A stretch of DNA of 50,544 nt from a bacterium D16-51 (GCA_003612285.1 RAYE01000044.1:1-50544); one strand, 5' to 3'; shown: positions 7,593-16,861, counted from the stretch's first letter. The notes: generated by a model not told the origin, from the letters alone. Translations and numbers: made by a program.

Positions 7593-10376
7593 ATGGGCGG
7601 TAAAAAAATATTTAAGAGGATAGTGGCAGGGATTACAGATGGATTACGGCTTATCGCGGGGACTGTAGTAAGCTATGCCGGTGTGGTTTCCAATGTATTT
7701 GGCACAATGCTTGGGATTCTTGCATCGGTCTTAGTGGTATGTTTTATTGCAGGGATATGCGTATATATAAAAGTCCTGCCAATGGTGACAGATGCGAGGG
7801 AACAGGTGTTTGACAAACTGGTCCATTTAAGCGCAGACGATTTTATTATGAGCGAGGATACTGTTATTTATGATGCAAAAGGGAAGCAGATTGGCTCGGT
7901 GAATACCGGGCGTTATACATATGTAGATATTAAAAATATCTCCCCTTATCTTTATAATGGCTATATCGCTGTAGAGGACAAGCGTTTTAAGACGCATGGC
8001 GGTGTGGATTTTCTTGCGACCCTGCGTGCAGGGATTTCTCTTTTGAAAAATAATATGGAAATCAAACAAGGCGGGAGTACCATTACCCAGCAAATCATCA
8101 AAAACAATCTTTTAACCCAGGATAAAGACTATACCAGGAAATTAACAGAAATACTACTGGCGCCTGCCGTGGAGGCAGAGTTTTCCAAAGACCAGATTAT
8201 GGAGTTTTACTGTAACAGTAACTTTTATGGGAACCGCTGTTATGGGGTAGAGGCGGCAAGCCAGTATTATTTTGGGAAGAAATGCGCAGATTTGGAACCG
8301 CAGGAGGCGGCAATGCTGATTGGGCTGTCCAATAACCCTTCCCGATATGATCCGGTGGCGCACCCGGAAGCTGCGCTGGATAAAAGAAACCGGGTTTTAA
8401 ATGTAATGCGGAAGCAGAATGTGATTACGGAGAAAGAATATAAGGTTGCAGTAAAGAAGAAGTTAAAGGCGCTGCAGATTGCAGAAGATGGGACAAATGA
8501 GAGTTATGTGACAAGCTATGCGATTCATTGTGCGGCGCTTGCCTTGATGGAAAAGGATGAATTTCAATTCCAGTATACTTTTGCAGATGAGAAGGAGTAT
8601 AAAGCGTACCATAAGCGCTATAGTGACGCATACAGCCAAAAATGCACGGAAATACGTGCAGGGGGCTATAAGCTGTATACTTCCATTAACATGAATAAGC
8701 AGAAAAAGCTGCAAAAAGCAGTCAATGATGGTCTTGCCTATAATAAGGAGCGGGATAAATCAAGCGGGAAATATGCGCTCCAGGGAGCGGCAGTCTGTGT
8801 TGACAATGAATCAAATTATGTTGTGGCAATTGTCGGGGGACGGGGCACAAAGGATGCTTATAACAGGGCCTATCTGTCTGCAAGGCAGTCTGGAAGCTCC
8901 ATTAAGCCGCTGATTGATTATACGCCGGGGTTTGAGTCGGGAGTATATTCCCCATCTACGCTGATGGTTGACAAGCCGATAGCAAATGGCCCGAAAAATT
9001 CTGGCGGCTCTTACCGTGGGGAAGTCAGGGTCCGGGAGGCCGTTGCGCGTTCCATCAATACGATTGCATGGCAGGTGCTTGAAACAATTACCCCGAAATA
9101 TGGGATGTCTTTTTTGGATAAAATGCATTTCCATAATTTAAGTTATATTGACAATGACAACCTTGCCCTCTCTTTAGGGGGATTTACGGAGGGCGTCCGC
9201 GTCGTGGATATGGCAAAGGGATATTCTACACTGGCAAATGGGGGCAGTTACAGCGACAGGACCTGCATTAAAAAGATAGAGCGAGTGTCAGACGGCACGA
9301 TTTATAAGAATACAGAGGAAGAAGTACAAGTATATTCTATGGATGCCGCATGGCTGATGACAGATATCTTAAAAGGGGTGTTAAATGAGCCATATGGAAC
9401 CGGGCATGCTTTGAAGCTGGGAAATGACCAGATTTGCGCCGGAAAGACCGGTACCGCAAATTCCGGGAAGGACGTATGGTTTTGTGGATATACGAAATAC
9501 TATACAACAGTGGTTTGGGCGGGCTATGATACGCCAAGGGCGATGCCGGGGGCAACGGGAGCATCTATTTCTGGAAAAATCTGGAAAAATTATATGGATA
9601 TTATCCATAAAAACCTTGAGCCGCTTGATTTTACTATGCCAGAAACGATATGCCTTGCAAAATACAAAAAAGATGGCGCAATTGTGGAGGGGACAGAGAC
9701 AAGCGGAGAGAAAAAAAGGACAGGCGGAAAAGATTATTTTTCTACAAAGATATTATCTGAGAAAGCAGAATATGCTATAAAACTAAAAGAGAAAGAACAT
9801 CAGAAGGCCGTGCAGAAACGCCTGCGTACATTTGAAAAGATGACATTAGAAAGTCTTTCTGATTATTATGCATTTAATGAAACGTATGAAGAACTGAGTG
9901 ATATGATTGCTGCGTTAGAGGATGACGATGTCCGCAAAAATTTTGCGAAGAGGCTGAAAGGCAAGTATGAGTCTTTAAAGGACGAAAATGTGAATTGGAG
10001 CAAGGCGGCTTCAGAATATGCCAAAGCACAGCAGGAAGAATATGAACTGCTTGCCAAAGAACGGCAGATGGCGTCAGAAGAAGCACGTGCAAAGAAACTC
10101 AAGGAGAGCAGGATTAAGCTTGCCAGGACAAGGATTAAGAAGTTAAGGACTTATAAGTACCTGCCGTCTAATTCAGAGGAGTTGATTGACAGGGCGCGGG
10201 AGGCTGTGGAAGCTTGTAAGAATTACAGCGAATATGCCTCTTTGCGGAGTGCTTTTATAAAAAATGCGGAATATCTTAGGGCGCTTCCGATTAAAAATTC
10301 GTCAACGCATAATATGCAGCCGCAGACAACTACAGAACCGCAGACGAGCGCAGAACCAGACGGGGATACGCAGTAA
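7593..10376 (+). CDS. Class A penicillin-binding protein (PBP1a-like transglycosylase/transpeptidase)
   Basis: A 927-residue membrane-anchored enzyme that polymerises and crosslinks peptidoglycan. Order: short cytoplasmic N-terminus; one transmembrane helix about 30-60; GT51 glycosyltransferase (IAVEDKRFKTHGG, then QGGSTITQQ near residue 160, RKLTEILLA); transpeptidase with SSIK (Ser435 nucleophile, Lys438), SIN (487-489) and KTGT (Lys618). All catalytic motifs are intact. After about residue 700 a Lys/Glu-rich, helix-forming extension of about 200 residues follows, ending in a Thr/Gln/Pro tail; this is long for the family. AGGAGG and a consensus promoter precede it. It heads a plus-strand cluster of five genes. 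Confidence 0.96.
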   Translation: MGGKKIFKRIVAGITDGLRLIAGTVVSYAGVVSNVFGTMLGILASVLVVCFIAGICVYIKVLPMVTDAREQVFDKLVHLSADDFIMSEDTVIYDAKGKQIGSVNTGRYTYVDIKNISPYLYNGYIAVEDKRFKTHGGVDFLATLRAGISLLKNNMEIKQGGSTITQQIIKNNLLTQDKDYTRKLTEILLAPAVEAEFSKDQIMEFYCNSNFYGNRCYGVEAASQYYFGKKCADLEPQEAAMLIGLSNNPSRYDPVAHPEAALDKRNRVLNVMRKQNVITEKEYKVAVKKKLKALQIAEDGTNESYVTSYAIHCAALALMEKDEFQFQYTFADEKEYKAYHKRYSDAYSQKCTEIRAGGYKLYTSINMNKQKKLQKAVNDGLAYNKERDKSSGKYALQGAAVCVDNESNYVVAIVGGRGTKDAYNRAYLSARQSGSSIKPLIDYTPGFESGVYSPSTLMVDKPIANGPKNSGGSYRGEVRVREAVARSINTIAWQVLETITPKYGMSFLDKMHFHNLSYIDNDNLALSLGGFTEGVRVVDMAKGYSTLANGGSYSDRTCIKKIERVSDGTIYKNTEEEVQVYSMDAAWLMTDILKGVLNEPYGTGHALKLGNDQICAGKTGTANSGKDVWFCGYTKYYTTVVWAGYDTPRAMPGATGASISGKIWKNYMDIIHKNLEPLDFTMPETICLAKYKKDGAIVEGTETSGEKKRTGGKDYFSTKILSEKAEYAIKLKEKEHQKAVQKRLRTFEKMTLESLSDYYAFNETYEELSDMIAALEDDDVRKNFAKRLKGKYESLKDENVNWSKAASEYAKAQQEEYELLAKERQMASEEARAKKLKESRIKLARTRIKKLRTYKYLPSNSEELIDRAREAVEACKNYSEYASLRSAFIKNAEYLRALPIKNSSTHNMQPQTTTEPQTSAEPDGDTQ

Positions 10377-10423
10377 GGATAGGAAAAAGATTTCCAGATG
10401 CGCTCTGGCAGGGAGGAAAACAG

Positions 10424-10846
10424 ATGGATTCAAAAGACACAAAGGAAATGGGGGCCGTAAGACAGCTGCCTCCTACAAAACTACAGCCATCAGGGCAGGA
10501 GCCGCAAGAGCAGCTTCTGCCGAAGCGGCCGTCAGGGCAGTTAAAACTAAATCAGCCAAAGCCTGTAAAGGAACAGAAGAAACCAACAAGGCTGCAGCGT
10601 TATGGGAAAGTGGGGCAATGGTTCCAGGTGCTTTGTTTTATGAATGTCCCGGTTTTTGGGTTTATTTATATGTTAGTCCTGGCAGTCCGTAAAAAGACGC
10701 CGCCATATAAAAAATCTTTTGCAGCTGCCTATATTTTATACCGCATCCTTGTGATGGCCCTGGCAGTGGTGATTCTTTTTATACTATATAAAGTAGGCCT
10801 TAGTTTTGTGGATGAAATTTTGAAATATGCAGGGGGTTCTCTTTAA
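10424..10846 (+). CDS. Membrane protein of unknown function with Pro/Gln-rich N-terminus
   Basis: A 140-residue protein: a hydrophilic, Pro/Gln/Lys-rich N-terminal half (about 1-60) followed by two hydrophobic segments (about 65-87 and 100-125). GGGAGGA lies at good distance before the ATG at 10424. It follows the PBP gene by 47 bases and is followed almost without gap by the leucine-rich-repeat gene, so it is likely in the same transcript. I recognise no family. The location suggests a cell-envelope accessory role, which is inference from context only. Confidence 0.65.
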   Translation: MDSKDTKEMGAVRQLPPTKLQPSGQEPQEQLLPKRPSGQLKLNQPKPVKEQKKPTRLQRYGKVGQWFQVLCFMNVPVFGFIYMLVLAVRKKTPPYKKSFAAAYILYRILVMALAVVILFILYKVGLSFVDEILKYAGGSL

Positions 10847-10847
10847 T

Positions 10848-11864
10848 ATGCAGGAGGCAGAGACAGAAAACTGGTATTGGTATAAACTAACAGGGCAGGG
10901 AGAAATTTGCCTGTACCGTGTATTTGGGACATTGCCTGAGGTATCTGTACCGGAAACCCTGTTTGGGAAAACGGTGACAGGGCTTGGAAGTTATTGTTTT
11001 TCTGAGACGGAAAAAGCAGGGGATTTTAGGGTTTGTTCTGATACTTTAATGGGGCAGGAAGCAGAAGTGCTTTTCCAAAAGCTTCTTTTGCAGAAAAAAA
11101 TCCGCTGTCTCTGTGGAGAATATCTGGAAAAGGTTTCTCTGCCCAAAAGTATGAAAGCAATTGGGAACTGTTGCTTTTACCGGTGCAGCAGGCTGACAGG
11201 GCTGACAGTGGGGAATGGGCTGTCTGAAATTGGAAGCGATGCTTTTATGAATTGTATTAGGCTTCGGGAAATTGTTGTTTTGGGAGGCGTTACAGAACCA
11301 AGTGGGTTAAAGCAGATTTTAGGGCAGCGTCCGCTTGAAACAAGGGCAGAGTTTATTGCAGGGCAGGAGACAGAGGCAGTCCTTCTTTATCCGGAATATA
11401 GCGAGACATATGATGAAATTGGTCCGGCGCATATTTTTGAGCTGAATATTGCAGGTGAGGGATTCCGTGCCAGGCAGTGCTTCCGGGAGGGGGTGGTTGA
11501 CCTGGCACAGTATGATACTGTTTTTGTCCAGGCGCAGGCAGGGGAAAGCGTGCGGACATTGTGTTATATGGCGGGTTTTCGTCTTTTTTATCCTGCAGGC
11601 CTAAAAGAGGAAAGTAAGCAAAGATATGAAGATTATCTAAAAGAAAATGCTATGCAGGTGATGGAAGTCCTGGTAAAGGAACAGGATCTTAAAATGCTGC
11701 AGTTTTTTGGGGAGGAAGGATATCTGGGAAGCGTAGAAATGAAAAAGGGGGCGCAGCTTGCAGCCTCCGGGGACTGGACAGAGGGAGCCGCTTTGCTTTT
11801 GCAGATGCAGCAAAAGTGGCATGGCAGCGAAAAAAAGAAAAAATACTCTTTTGATGCATTTTAA
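10848..11864 (+). CDS. Leucine-rich-repeat protein (BspA-like repeats)
   Basis: A 338-residue protein with no evident signal peptide or membrane segment. Residues about 90-150 contain BspA/LRR_5-type repeats (SLPKSMKAIGNCCFYRCS, then GLSEIGSDAFMNCIRLREI), in which each repeat ends in an AF..C...L pattern. The rest is not recognised. The frame starts at 10827, but no ribosome binding site precedes that ATG; the ATG at 10848 follows the previous stop by one base with AGGGGG upstream, suggesting coupled translation. Such repeats usually serve protein binding. Its position between a PBP pair and a VWA/AAA pair suggests a scaffold role, but this is inference. Confidence 0.65.
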   Translation: MQEAETENWYWYKLTGQGEICLYRVFGTLPEVSVPETLFGKTVTGLGSYCFSETEKAGDFRVCSDTLMGQEAEVLFQKLLLQKKIRCLCGEYLEKVSLPKSMKAIGNCCFYRCSRLTGLTVGNGLSEIGSDAFMNCIRLREIVVLGGVTEPSGLKQILGQRPLETRAEFIAGQETEAVLLYPEYSETYDEIGPAHIFELNIAGEGFRARQCFREGVVDLAQYDTVFVQAQAGESVRTLCYMAGFRLFYPAGLKEESKQRYEDYLKENAMQVMEVLVKEQDLKMLQFFGEEGYLGSVEMKKGAQLAASGDWTEGAALLLQMQQKWHGSEKKKKYSFDAF

Positions 11865-11915
11865 ATTTGCATACGGAACTGTATATCCTGCAGTTCCTAC
11901 GGGAAGGAGAGACAG

Positions 11916-13220
11916 ATGGAAGGAAGCCCTGCTGTGCAGACGCAGGAAGAATGGGAAGAGGAGATGGCGTTAAAAATCTTACGGTATACGCATGATGAGC
12001 TTTTTATAGAGCTCCGTTTCCTTGGAACTGCACTTTCTGTTCTGGAGCCAAAGGCCGATAACAGGATTACAACGCTTGCAGCGGATGGCGTTATCCTGTA
12101 TTTTTCTAAGGAGCAGTTAATCCGTGTTTTTAAGAAGAATGCAGCATATTTAGACAGGCTGTATCTCCATACAGTATTGCACTGCCTGTTTTCCCATCTT
12201 TGGATTGGCGGGAAACGGGAGCGTTTTCTATGGGGGACTGCCTGTGATATTGCAGTGGAATATATTATTGACCATATGGGGAAAAAGTGTACCAGGCGCA
12301 TTATTGGCTGGCTCCGCCAGAAGACGTATGAAGAACTGGAAAAAGGGGGCGCGGGAATTTCAGCGGCACAGGTATACCGTTTTTTATCGGAAAAAGAGAC
12401 AGAAGAGGTACAGGAGCTCCACAGGGAATTTTTTGCAGATGACCATGCGTTCTGGCCAAAGGAGGAAAAGGGCAGGGCAGAAACAGAAGCGGCAAGAAGG
12501 AACTGGGATAAGATTGCTAGGCAGACACAGATGGAACAGAAAAGGCGCGGGCGTGAGACAGAAGAGGGCGAAGAACTGATTGCTTTTCAGATGAAAGTGC
12601 AAAAGGCGCGGCGGACCTACCGGGATTTTTTAAGGAAGTTTTCTGTTTTACATGAGGAAATGCATTGTGATTTGGAGGAATTTGACCTGAATTTTTATAC
12701 CTATGGCCTGCAATTATATAGGAATATGCCCCTGATAGAGCCTTTGGAAAGCAGGGAAGTGAAAAAGATACGTGATTTTGTAGTAGTGGTAGATACAAGT
12801 TATTCAACGGGCGGGGAATTGGTACAGGGCTTTTTACAGGAGACTTTTGAAATTTTAAGCCAAGAGGATAATTTTTTCCATCAGTGCAGGCTCCATGTGC
12901 TTCAGTGTGATGAAGAGGTAAAAAGCGACATTGTTATTACAAGGCAGGAAGAAGTTAAAGCCCTTTTTTCTGATTTTACAATCCAGGGAGGCGGAGGGAC
13001 AGATTTCCGTCCGGCATTTTCTTATGTGGAGCGGCTGCTTGCGGAAGGTGAACTAAAGAATTTATGCGGGCTTTTATATTTTACGGATGGAAAAGGCATT
13101 TATCCGGAAAAGAAGCCGGAATTTCAGACAGCTTTTCTTTTTATGGAAGATTATGAGGAAGAGAAGGTTCCTGCCTGGGCAATCCGTATGAGGTTAGAAC
13201 GGGAGGATTTTGAAAAATGA
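11916..13220 (+). CDS. VWA-like/putative metallopeptidase protein (DUF2201 type)
   Basis: A 434-residue cytosolic protein. The N-terminal part has HTVLHCLFSHLW (about residues 88-99), resembling the metal-binding helix of zinc-dependent peptidases. The C-terminal half has a von Willebrand A-like fold starting with DFVVVVDTSYSTGG, a degenerate MIDAS motif, and GGGGTDFRPAF. This arrangement matches DUF2201-type proteins that accompany MoxR AAA ATPases. The stop overlaps the next start by four bases (ATGA), so it and the ATPase are translationally coupled. By analogy with RavA/ViaA and MoxR/VWA pairs it probably acts as the partner of that ATPase in assembling or remodelling a target; the target is unknown. 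Confidence 0.8.
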   Translation: MEGSPAVQTQEEWEEEMALKILRYTHDELFIELRFLGTALSVLEPKADNRITTLAADGVILYFSKEQLIRVFKKNAAYLDRLYLHTVLHCLFSHLWIGGKRERFLWGTACDIAVEYIIDHMGKKCTRRIIGWLRQKTYEELEKGGAGISAAQVYRFLSEKETEEVQELHREFFADDHAFWPKEEKGRAETEAARRNWDKIARQTQMEQKRRGRETEEGEELIAFQMKVQKARRTYRDFLRKFSVLHEEMHCDLEEFDLNFYTYGLQLYRNMPLIEPLESREVKKIRDFVVVVDTSYSTGGELVQGFLQETFEILSQEDNFFHQCRLHVLQCDEEVKSDIVITRQEEVKALFSDFTIQGGGGTDFRPAFSYVERLLAEGELKNLCGLLYFTDGKGIYPEKKPEFQTAFLFMEDYEEEKVPAWAIRMRLEREDFEK

Positions 13221-14704
13221 ATATCAAAGAGGCAAAACAGGAGGTAGTGAATACTGTCAAAGCATACCTGGAAAAGGATAGCGCAGGGGATTATCTGATT
13301 CCGGCAGTCCGGCAGAGGCCGGTTCTTTTGATGGGTCCTCCAGGAATTGGAAAAACACAGATTATGGAACAGGTTGCAAGGGAGTGTAAGATTGCACTTG
13401 TCGCTTATACAATTACCCATCATACCAGGCAGAGCGCTGTTGGGCTTCCTTTTATTGAAAAAGAAGAATTTGGTGGGAAAGAATATGCTGTCACAGAATA
13501 TACCATGAGTGAAATTATTGCAAGCATTTATCATAAAATGCGTAGTACAGGCCTTTTGGAAGGGATTTTGTTTATTGACGAAATCAACTGTGTATCAGAA
13601 ACGCTTGCGCCGACAATGCTACAGTTTTTACAGTGTAAGACGTTTGGAAGCCAGGCTGTCCCAAAAGGCTGGATTATTGTTGCGGCTGGCAATCCGCCGG
13701 AGTATAATAAATCTGTCAGGGAGTTTGATATGGTTACGCTGGACCGTGTTCGGCGGATGGATATTGAGGCAGACTACCATGTCTGGAAAGAATATGCCAG
13801 GAAAGAGCAGGTGCATCCTGCCTTGCTTAGTTATTTGGAGCTCCGCCCGAAAAATTTTTACAAGGTTGAGGCAGACGTTGATGGGCTGCAGTTTGTAACA
13901 GCAAGGGGCTGGGAGGATTTCAGCGATTTGCTGAAAGCTTATGAAAGCTTGAAGATTCCGGTAACGCAGGAGGTAGTGCATGAATTTTTGCGCCATGCAG
14001 ATGTGGCGGAAGATGTGGCGGCATATCTTGACTTGTATCGAAAATACCAGGATGATTATGGCATTGAAGGGATTTTACAGGGGGATGTGCCTACAGAGGT
14101 TTACCAGAGGGTTTCCCGCGCTGGTTTTGATGAAAAAATTAGCGTAACGGGGCTTTTACTGGATGGGCTGCTCCGTGAAATGGCTGCTTTTTGCTGGGAA
14201 AAGGAGCTGACAGATGCCTGGTACCTTTATTTAAAAGAGTACCGGAGCCAGATAGGGCAGGCGAAAGATGCAAAGGAATGTTACCTGTCGTTGTTAAAGC
14301 AGGAAGAAGAAGCGTTTGGGCAAAAAAAAGCGGCAGGCCTTTATACCAGGAGGGAAGTACAGCTTTATGGAAGCCTTTTGGCATTTTTAAAAGAATCGTG
14401 CCCTGCCGGAGGGCTGGGGGCAGAAGAAAGTTTTGAGAAAGCAAAGGAAGGCTTTGGCAGGCAGGCGGAAAAGCTTTCTAAAGCAGAGGAAAAGGCAGGG
14501 AAAGCAACAGAGAATGCCTTTGATTTTATGGAAACAGCATTTGCAGCAGGGGAAGAAATGGTGCTTTTTGTCACAGAACTTACCCTATCGCAGGAAGGCG
14601 CTGTTTTCCTGTCAGAATATGAGTGCAGCCGTTACCATAAATATAATAAAGAACTGTTAATTGGCAGCAGGCGCAGGGAGCTGTTGTCAGAATTGGAAAG
14701 ATAG
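13217..14704 (+). CDS. MoxR-like AAA+ ATPase
   Basis: A 495-residue ATPase. Walker A GPPGIGKT is at about residues 40-47 and Walker B GILFIDEIN at about 115-123. A sensor region (AAGNPPEYN) and arginine-rich LDRVRRMDIEADY follow, giving the MoxR/AAA_5 pattern. The C-terminal 200 residues are helical and Glu/Lys-rich with no recognised domain. It overlaps the VWA-like gene by four bases and ends the cluster. Immediately after the stop codon begins a 195-bp inverted-repeat element, so the transcript probably terminates within that structure. Function by family: chaperone-like remodelling with the VWA partner. Confidence 0.85.
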   Translation: MNIKEAKQEVVNTVKAYLEKDSAGDYLIPAVRQRPVLLMGPPGIGKTQIMEQVARECKIALVAYTITHHTRQSAVGLPFIEKEEFGGKEYAVTEYTMSEIIASIYHKMRSTGLLEGILFIDEINCVSETLAPTMLQFLQCKTFGSQAVPKGWIIVAAGNPPEYNKSVREFDMVTLDRVRRMDIEADYHVWKEYARKEQVHPALLSYLELRPKNFYKVEADVDGLQFVTARGWEDFSDLLKAYESLKIPVTQEVVHEFLRHADVAEDVAAYLDLYRKYQDDYGIEGILQGDVPTEVYQRVSRAGFDEKISVTGLLLDGLLREMAAFCWEKELTDAWYLYLKEYRSQIGQAKDAKECYLSLLKQEEEAFGQKKAAGLYTRREVQLYGSLLAFLKESCPAGGLGAEESFEKAKEGFGRQAEKLSKAEEKAGKATENAFDFMETAFAAGEEMVLFVTELTLSQEGAVFLSEYECSRYHKYNKELLIGSRRRELLSELER

Positions 14705-14899
14705 GTTACTATTCACGGCTAATTTCAGAAAAAAGACAGACTCGTCGTGCTTGCACGTAAGAAAATGACTATTTTCTGAAATTAGCGTGCAGGCTGTTCT
14801 AAACAGCATAAGTAAAACATACGCTGCCGCTTTTGCAGCATCTGACAGCTTTGCTGGCAGGTTTTACGCATGTTGTTTAGAGCGGCCGTGAATAGTAAC
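14705..14899. repeat. 195-bp complete member of the GTTACTATTCAC repeat family
   Basis: Perfect 15-bp inverted ends, GTTACTATTCACGGC (14705-14719) and GCCGTGAATAGTAAC (14885-14899). Inside are further nested stems: AATTTCAGAAAA with TTTTCTGAAATT, and CTAAACA..TAAAAC paired with GTTTTACGCATGTTGTTTAG. It fills nearly the whole gap between the ATPase stop codon (14702-14704) and the RNase H gene. It has no open reading frame. It may be a mobile foldback element, a REP/ERIC-like repeat, or a structured transcript end. Confidence 0.85.
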
Positions 14900-14923
14900 A
14901 AAGATAGTGCAAGGGGAATTTAG

Positions 14924-15589
14924 ATGGGAAAAAAAGTATATGCAGTACGGAATGGAAGAAAAACAGGGATTTTTGATACCTGGGCAGAATGCCAGAAACA
15001 GACAACAGGTTTTTCCGGCGCAGAGTTTAAATCTTTTACAACAAGGGCAGGTGCAGAAGCATATTTAGCAGGGGAAGATGATGAGGCTCCTTTTACGGAC
15101 AGGCAGAGTACAGCGCCTCTTGCAGGGGACGGAACGATGACAGCGTATGTCGATGGAAGCTTTGATAAGCTTTCCGGCGATTTTTCCTGTGGGATGGTGG
15201 TTTTGTACCAGGGGCAGGAAAAACTGTTCTGCCACAGGTTTTGTGACAGGGAGCTTGCACAGATGCATAATGTGGCAGGGGAAATTAAAGGAGCTGAGGC
15301 AGCAATGCGCTTTGCGGTGGCAAAGCAGATAAAGCGCCTGGTTATTTACCATGATTATGAAGGGATTGCAAAATGGTGCAATGGTGCATGGAAGGCGAAT
15401 AAGGAGGGGACAAAGGCATACCAGGCGTATTACAATTCAATCCGTGGCATGCTGAACATAGAATTTGTCAAGGTAAAGGGGCATTCTAACGACCATTATA
15501 ATGATATGGCGGACGCCCTCGCAAAACAGGCGCTGGGGCTTGGGGATACGGATTATGCCACTGAAGATTTTCAGGGGCTGTATGCCTGA
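14924..15589 (+). CDS. rnhA: Ribonuclease H1 with N-terminal hybrid-binding domain
   Basis: A 221-residue enzyme that degrades the RNA strand of RNA:DNA hybrids. Residues about 1-48 (KKVYAVRNGRKTGIFDTW) are the viroplasmin/HBD-type RNA:DNA hybrid-binding domain. From about residue 70 comes the RNase H fold with the acidic catalytic set: YVDGS, GEIKGAEAA, YHDYEG and NDMADALAK. AAGGGG lies before the ATG at 14924. Domain order and length match the eukaryote-like RNase H1 common in Firmicutes. It is flanked upstream by a repeat element and appears to be its own transcription unit. Confidence 0.93.
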   Translation: MGKKVYAVRNGRKTGIFDTWAECQKQTTGFSGAEFKSFTTRAGAEAYLAGEDDEAPFTDRQSTAPLAGDGTMTAYVDGSFDKLSGDFSCGMVVLYQGQEKLFCHRFCDRELAQMHNVAGEIKGAEAAMRFAVAKQIKRLVIYHDYEGIAKWCNGAWKANKEGTKAYQAYYNSIRGMLNIEFVKVKGHSNDHYNDMADALAKQALGLGDTDYATEDFQGLYA

Positions 15590-15680
15590 AAAGGACAGAT
15601 GGCAAGGTAATGAACTGTAGATGTGTAGTATAAACTAATGGAGTAAGTTCTTTATTTACAGTTTTTAAGAAAGGAAACAA

Positions 15681-16199
15681 ATGGAAGCAGATATTTTGTT
15701 ATGGATTCAAAAATATATCAGGAACTCTGGGCTTAGCCCGGTAATGGAAGCTGTTACGCACCTTGGGGATTTCGGGCTTTTCTGGATTTTAATGATGATT
15801 GTGTTAGTGCTGTACCAAAAAACAAGGAAGGCCGGGATAGCTGTGGGGATTGCGCTGCTTGGCTCGTTTGTGTTTAATAATTTGCTGCTGAAAAATCTGG
15901 TGGCGAGGACAAGGCCGTATGAGGTGATTGACGGGCTGCACCTTTTAGTGGGGAAGGCGGTTGATTTATCTTTCCCATCCGGGCATTCAGCCTCCTCATT
16001 TGCAGCTGCTGCTGTGATTGCAAAGCTGCTTCCAAAACGATATGGGATTGCCGCCTTTATTTTGGCAGGGATGATTGCCCTTTCCAGATTGTATGTAGGA
16101 ATCCATTATCCGACCGATGTGCTCTTTGGAATGGTTTCTGGCGGCCTGATAGGGCTGCTGGCCGCAAAATTTTATGGAAATGGGACAGGGCATGCCTGA
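15681..16199 (+). CDS. PAP2-family phosphatase
   Basis: A 172-residue polytopic membrane protein with the three acid-phosphatase motifs: K..VARTRP (about 72-80), PSGH (about 99-102) and SRLYVGIHYPTD (about 135-146). These enzymes remove phosphate from lipids such as phosphatidic acid, phosphatidylglycerol phosphate or undecaprenyl pyrophosphate; the last would serve peptidoglycan synthesis. The short size and about five hydrophobic segments are typical. AAAGGA precedes the ATG. The exact lipid substrate cannot be read from the sequence. Confidence 0.9.
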   Translation: MEADILLWIQKYIRNSGLSPVMEAVTHLGDFGLFWILMMIVLVLYQKTRKAGIAVGIALLGSFVFNNLLLKNLVARTRPYEVIDGLHLLVGKAVDLSFPSGHSASSFAAAAVIAKLLPKRYGIAAFILAGMIALSRLYVGIHYPTDVLFGMVSGGLIGLLAAKFYGNGTGHA

Positions 16200-16317
16200 A
16201 AATAAAAATGTTATAGCTTTTTGATATAAGTTATGATAAAATGGCTAAAGTGTATTTGAAAATGTGTAAAGATTGCTGTTCCGGTTTTTAGCTTGCCGGG
16301 AAGCAGGAGGTTGCTAA

Positions 16318-16815
16318 ATGAATCGAAGGATTGTTCAGGTGTTTTATGGTCCTGGCAAGGGAAAGACATCAGCCGCAGTAGGGCAGTGTATCCGTGCAGC
16401 GAGCCTGGGGCAGTCGGCTATTATTATCCAGTTTTTAAAAGGGAAAGAAAGCGAGGAATTTAATTTTCTGGAAAGGCTGGAGCCGGATATTAAATTATTC
16501 CGTTTTGAAAAGGGGGACTGTTCTTACAGTGAACTTTCCGCTTCCAGACAGAAAGAGGAGCGGATGAACATACGGAATGGCTTTAATTTTGCGCGGAAAG
16601 TCGTTGATACAGGCGAATGCGATGTCCTGGTGCTGGATGAAGTATTAGGGCTTCTGGATTTGGAGATTATTACGATAGAAGATATTATTAACCTGATTGG
16701 GCTGCGGGAGGATTACTGCCGTCTGGTATTGACAGGAAGAAGGCTGCCTCCAGAGATTGCGGAGTATGCGGATGTTATTTCTAAAATTGATTTGGAAAAA
16801 GATTTGCCTGCCTGA
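16318..16815 (+). CDS. cobO: CobO/BtuR-type cob(I)alamin adenosyltransferase
   Basis: A 165-residue ATP-dependent enzyme attaching the adenosyl group to corrinoid, producing coenzyme B12. The P-loop GPGKGKTSAAVGQCIRA is at about residues 10-26, and LVLDEVLGLLD and LTGRRLPPEIAEYADV are conserved CobO segments. It is near the short end of the family. A strong AGGAGG precedes the ATG. It stands 47 bases before dapA. No other cobalamin genes are nearby and I see no cobalamin riboswitch in the 118-base upstream gap, so it more likely serves corrinoid salvage than a full local pathway. Confidence 0.9.
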   Translation: MNRRIVQVFYGPGKGKTSAAVGQCIRAASLGQSAIIIQFLKGKESEEFNFLERLEPDIKLFRFEKGDCSYSELSASRQKEERMNIRNGFNFARKVVDTGECDVLVLDEVLGLLDLEIITIEDIINLIGLREDYCRLVLTGRRLPPEIAEYADVISKIDLEKDLPA

Positions 16816-16861
16816 TACAAATGCATATACTACTATATAAAGATACAAGGAGGAGATAGGA

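Noticed and set aside
16200-16317. Possible cobalamin riboswitch before cobO
   Set aside because: The gap is only 118 bases and lacks the conserved B12-box and the usual long structured core.
16816-16861. Possible lysine riboswitch before dapA
   Set aside because: Only 46 bases are available, far too short for that riboswitch.
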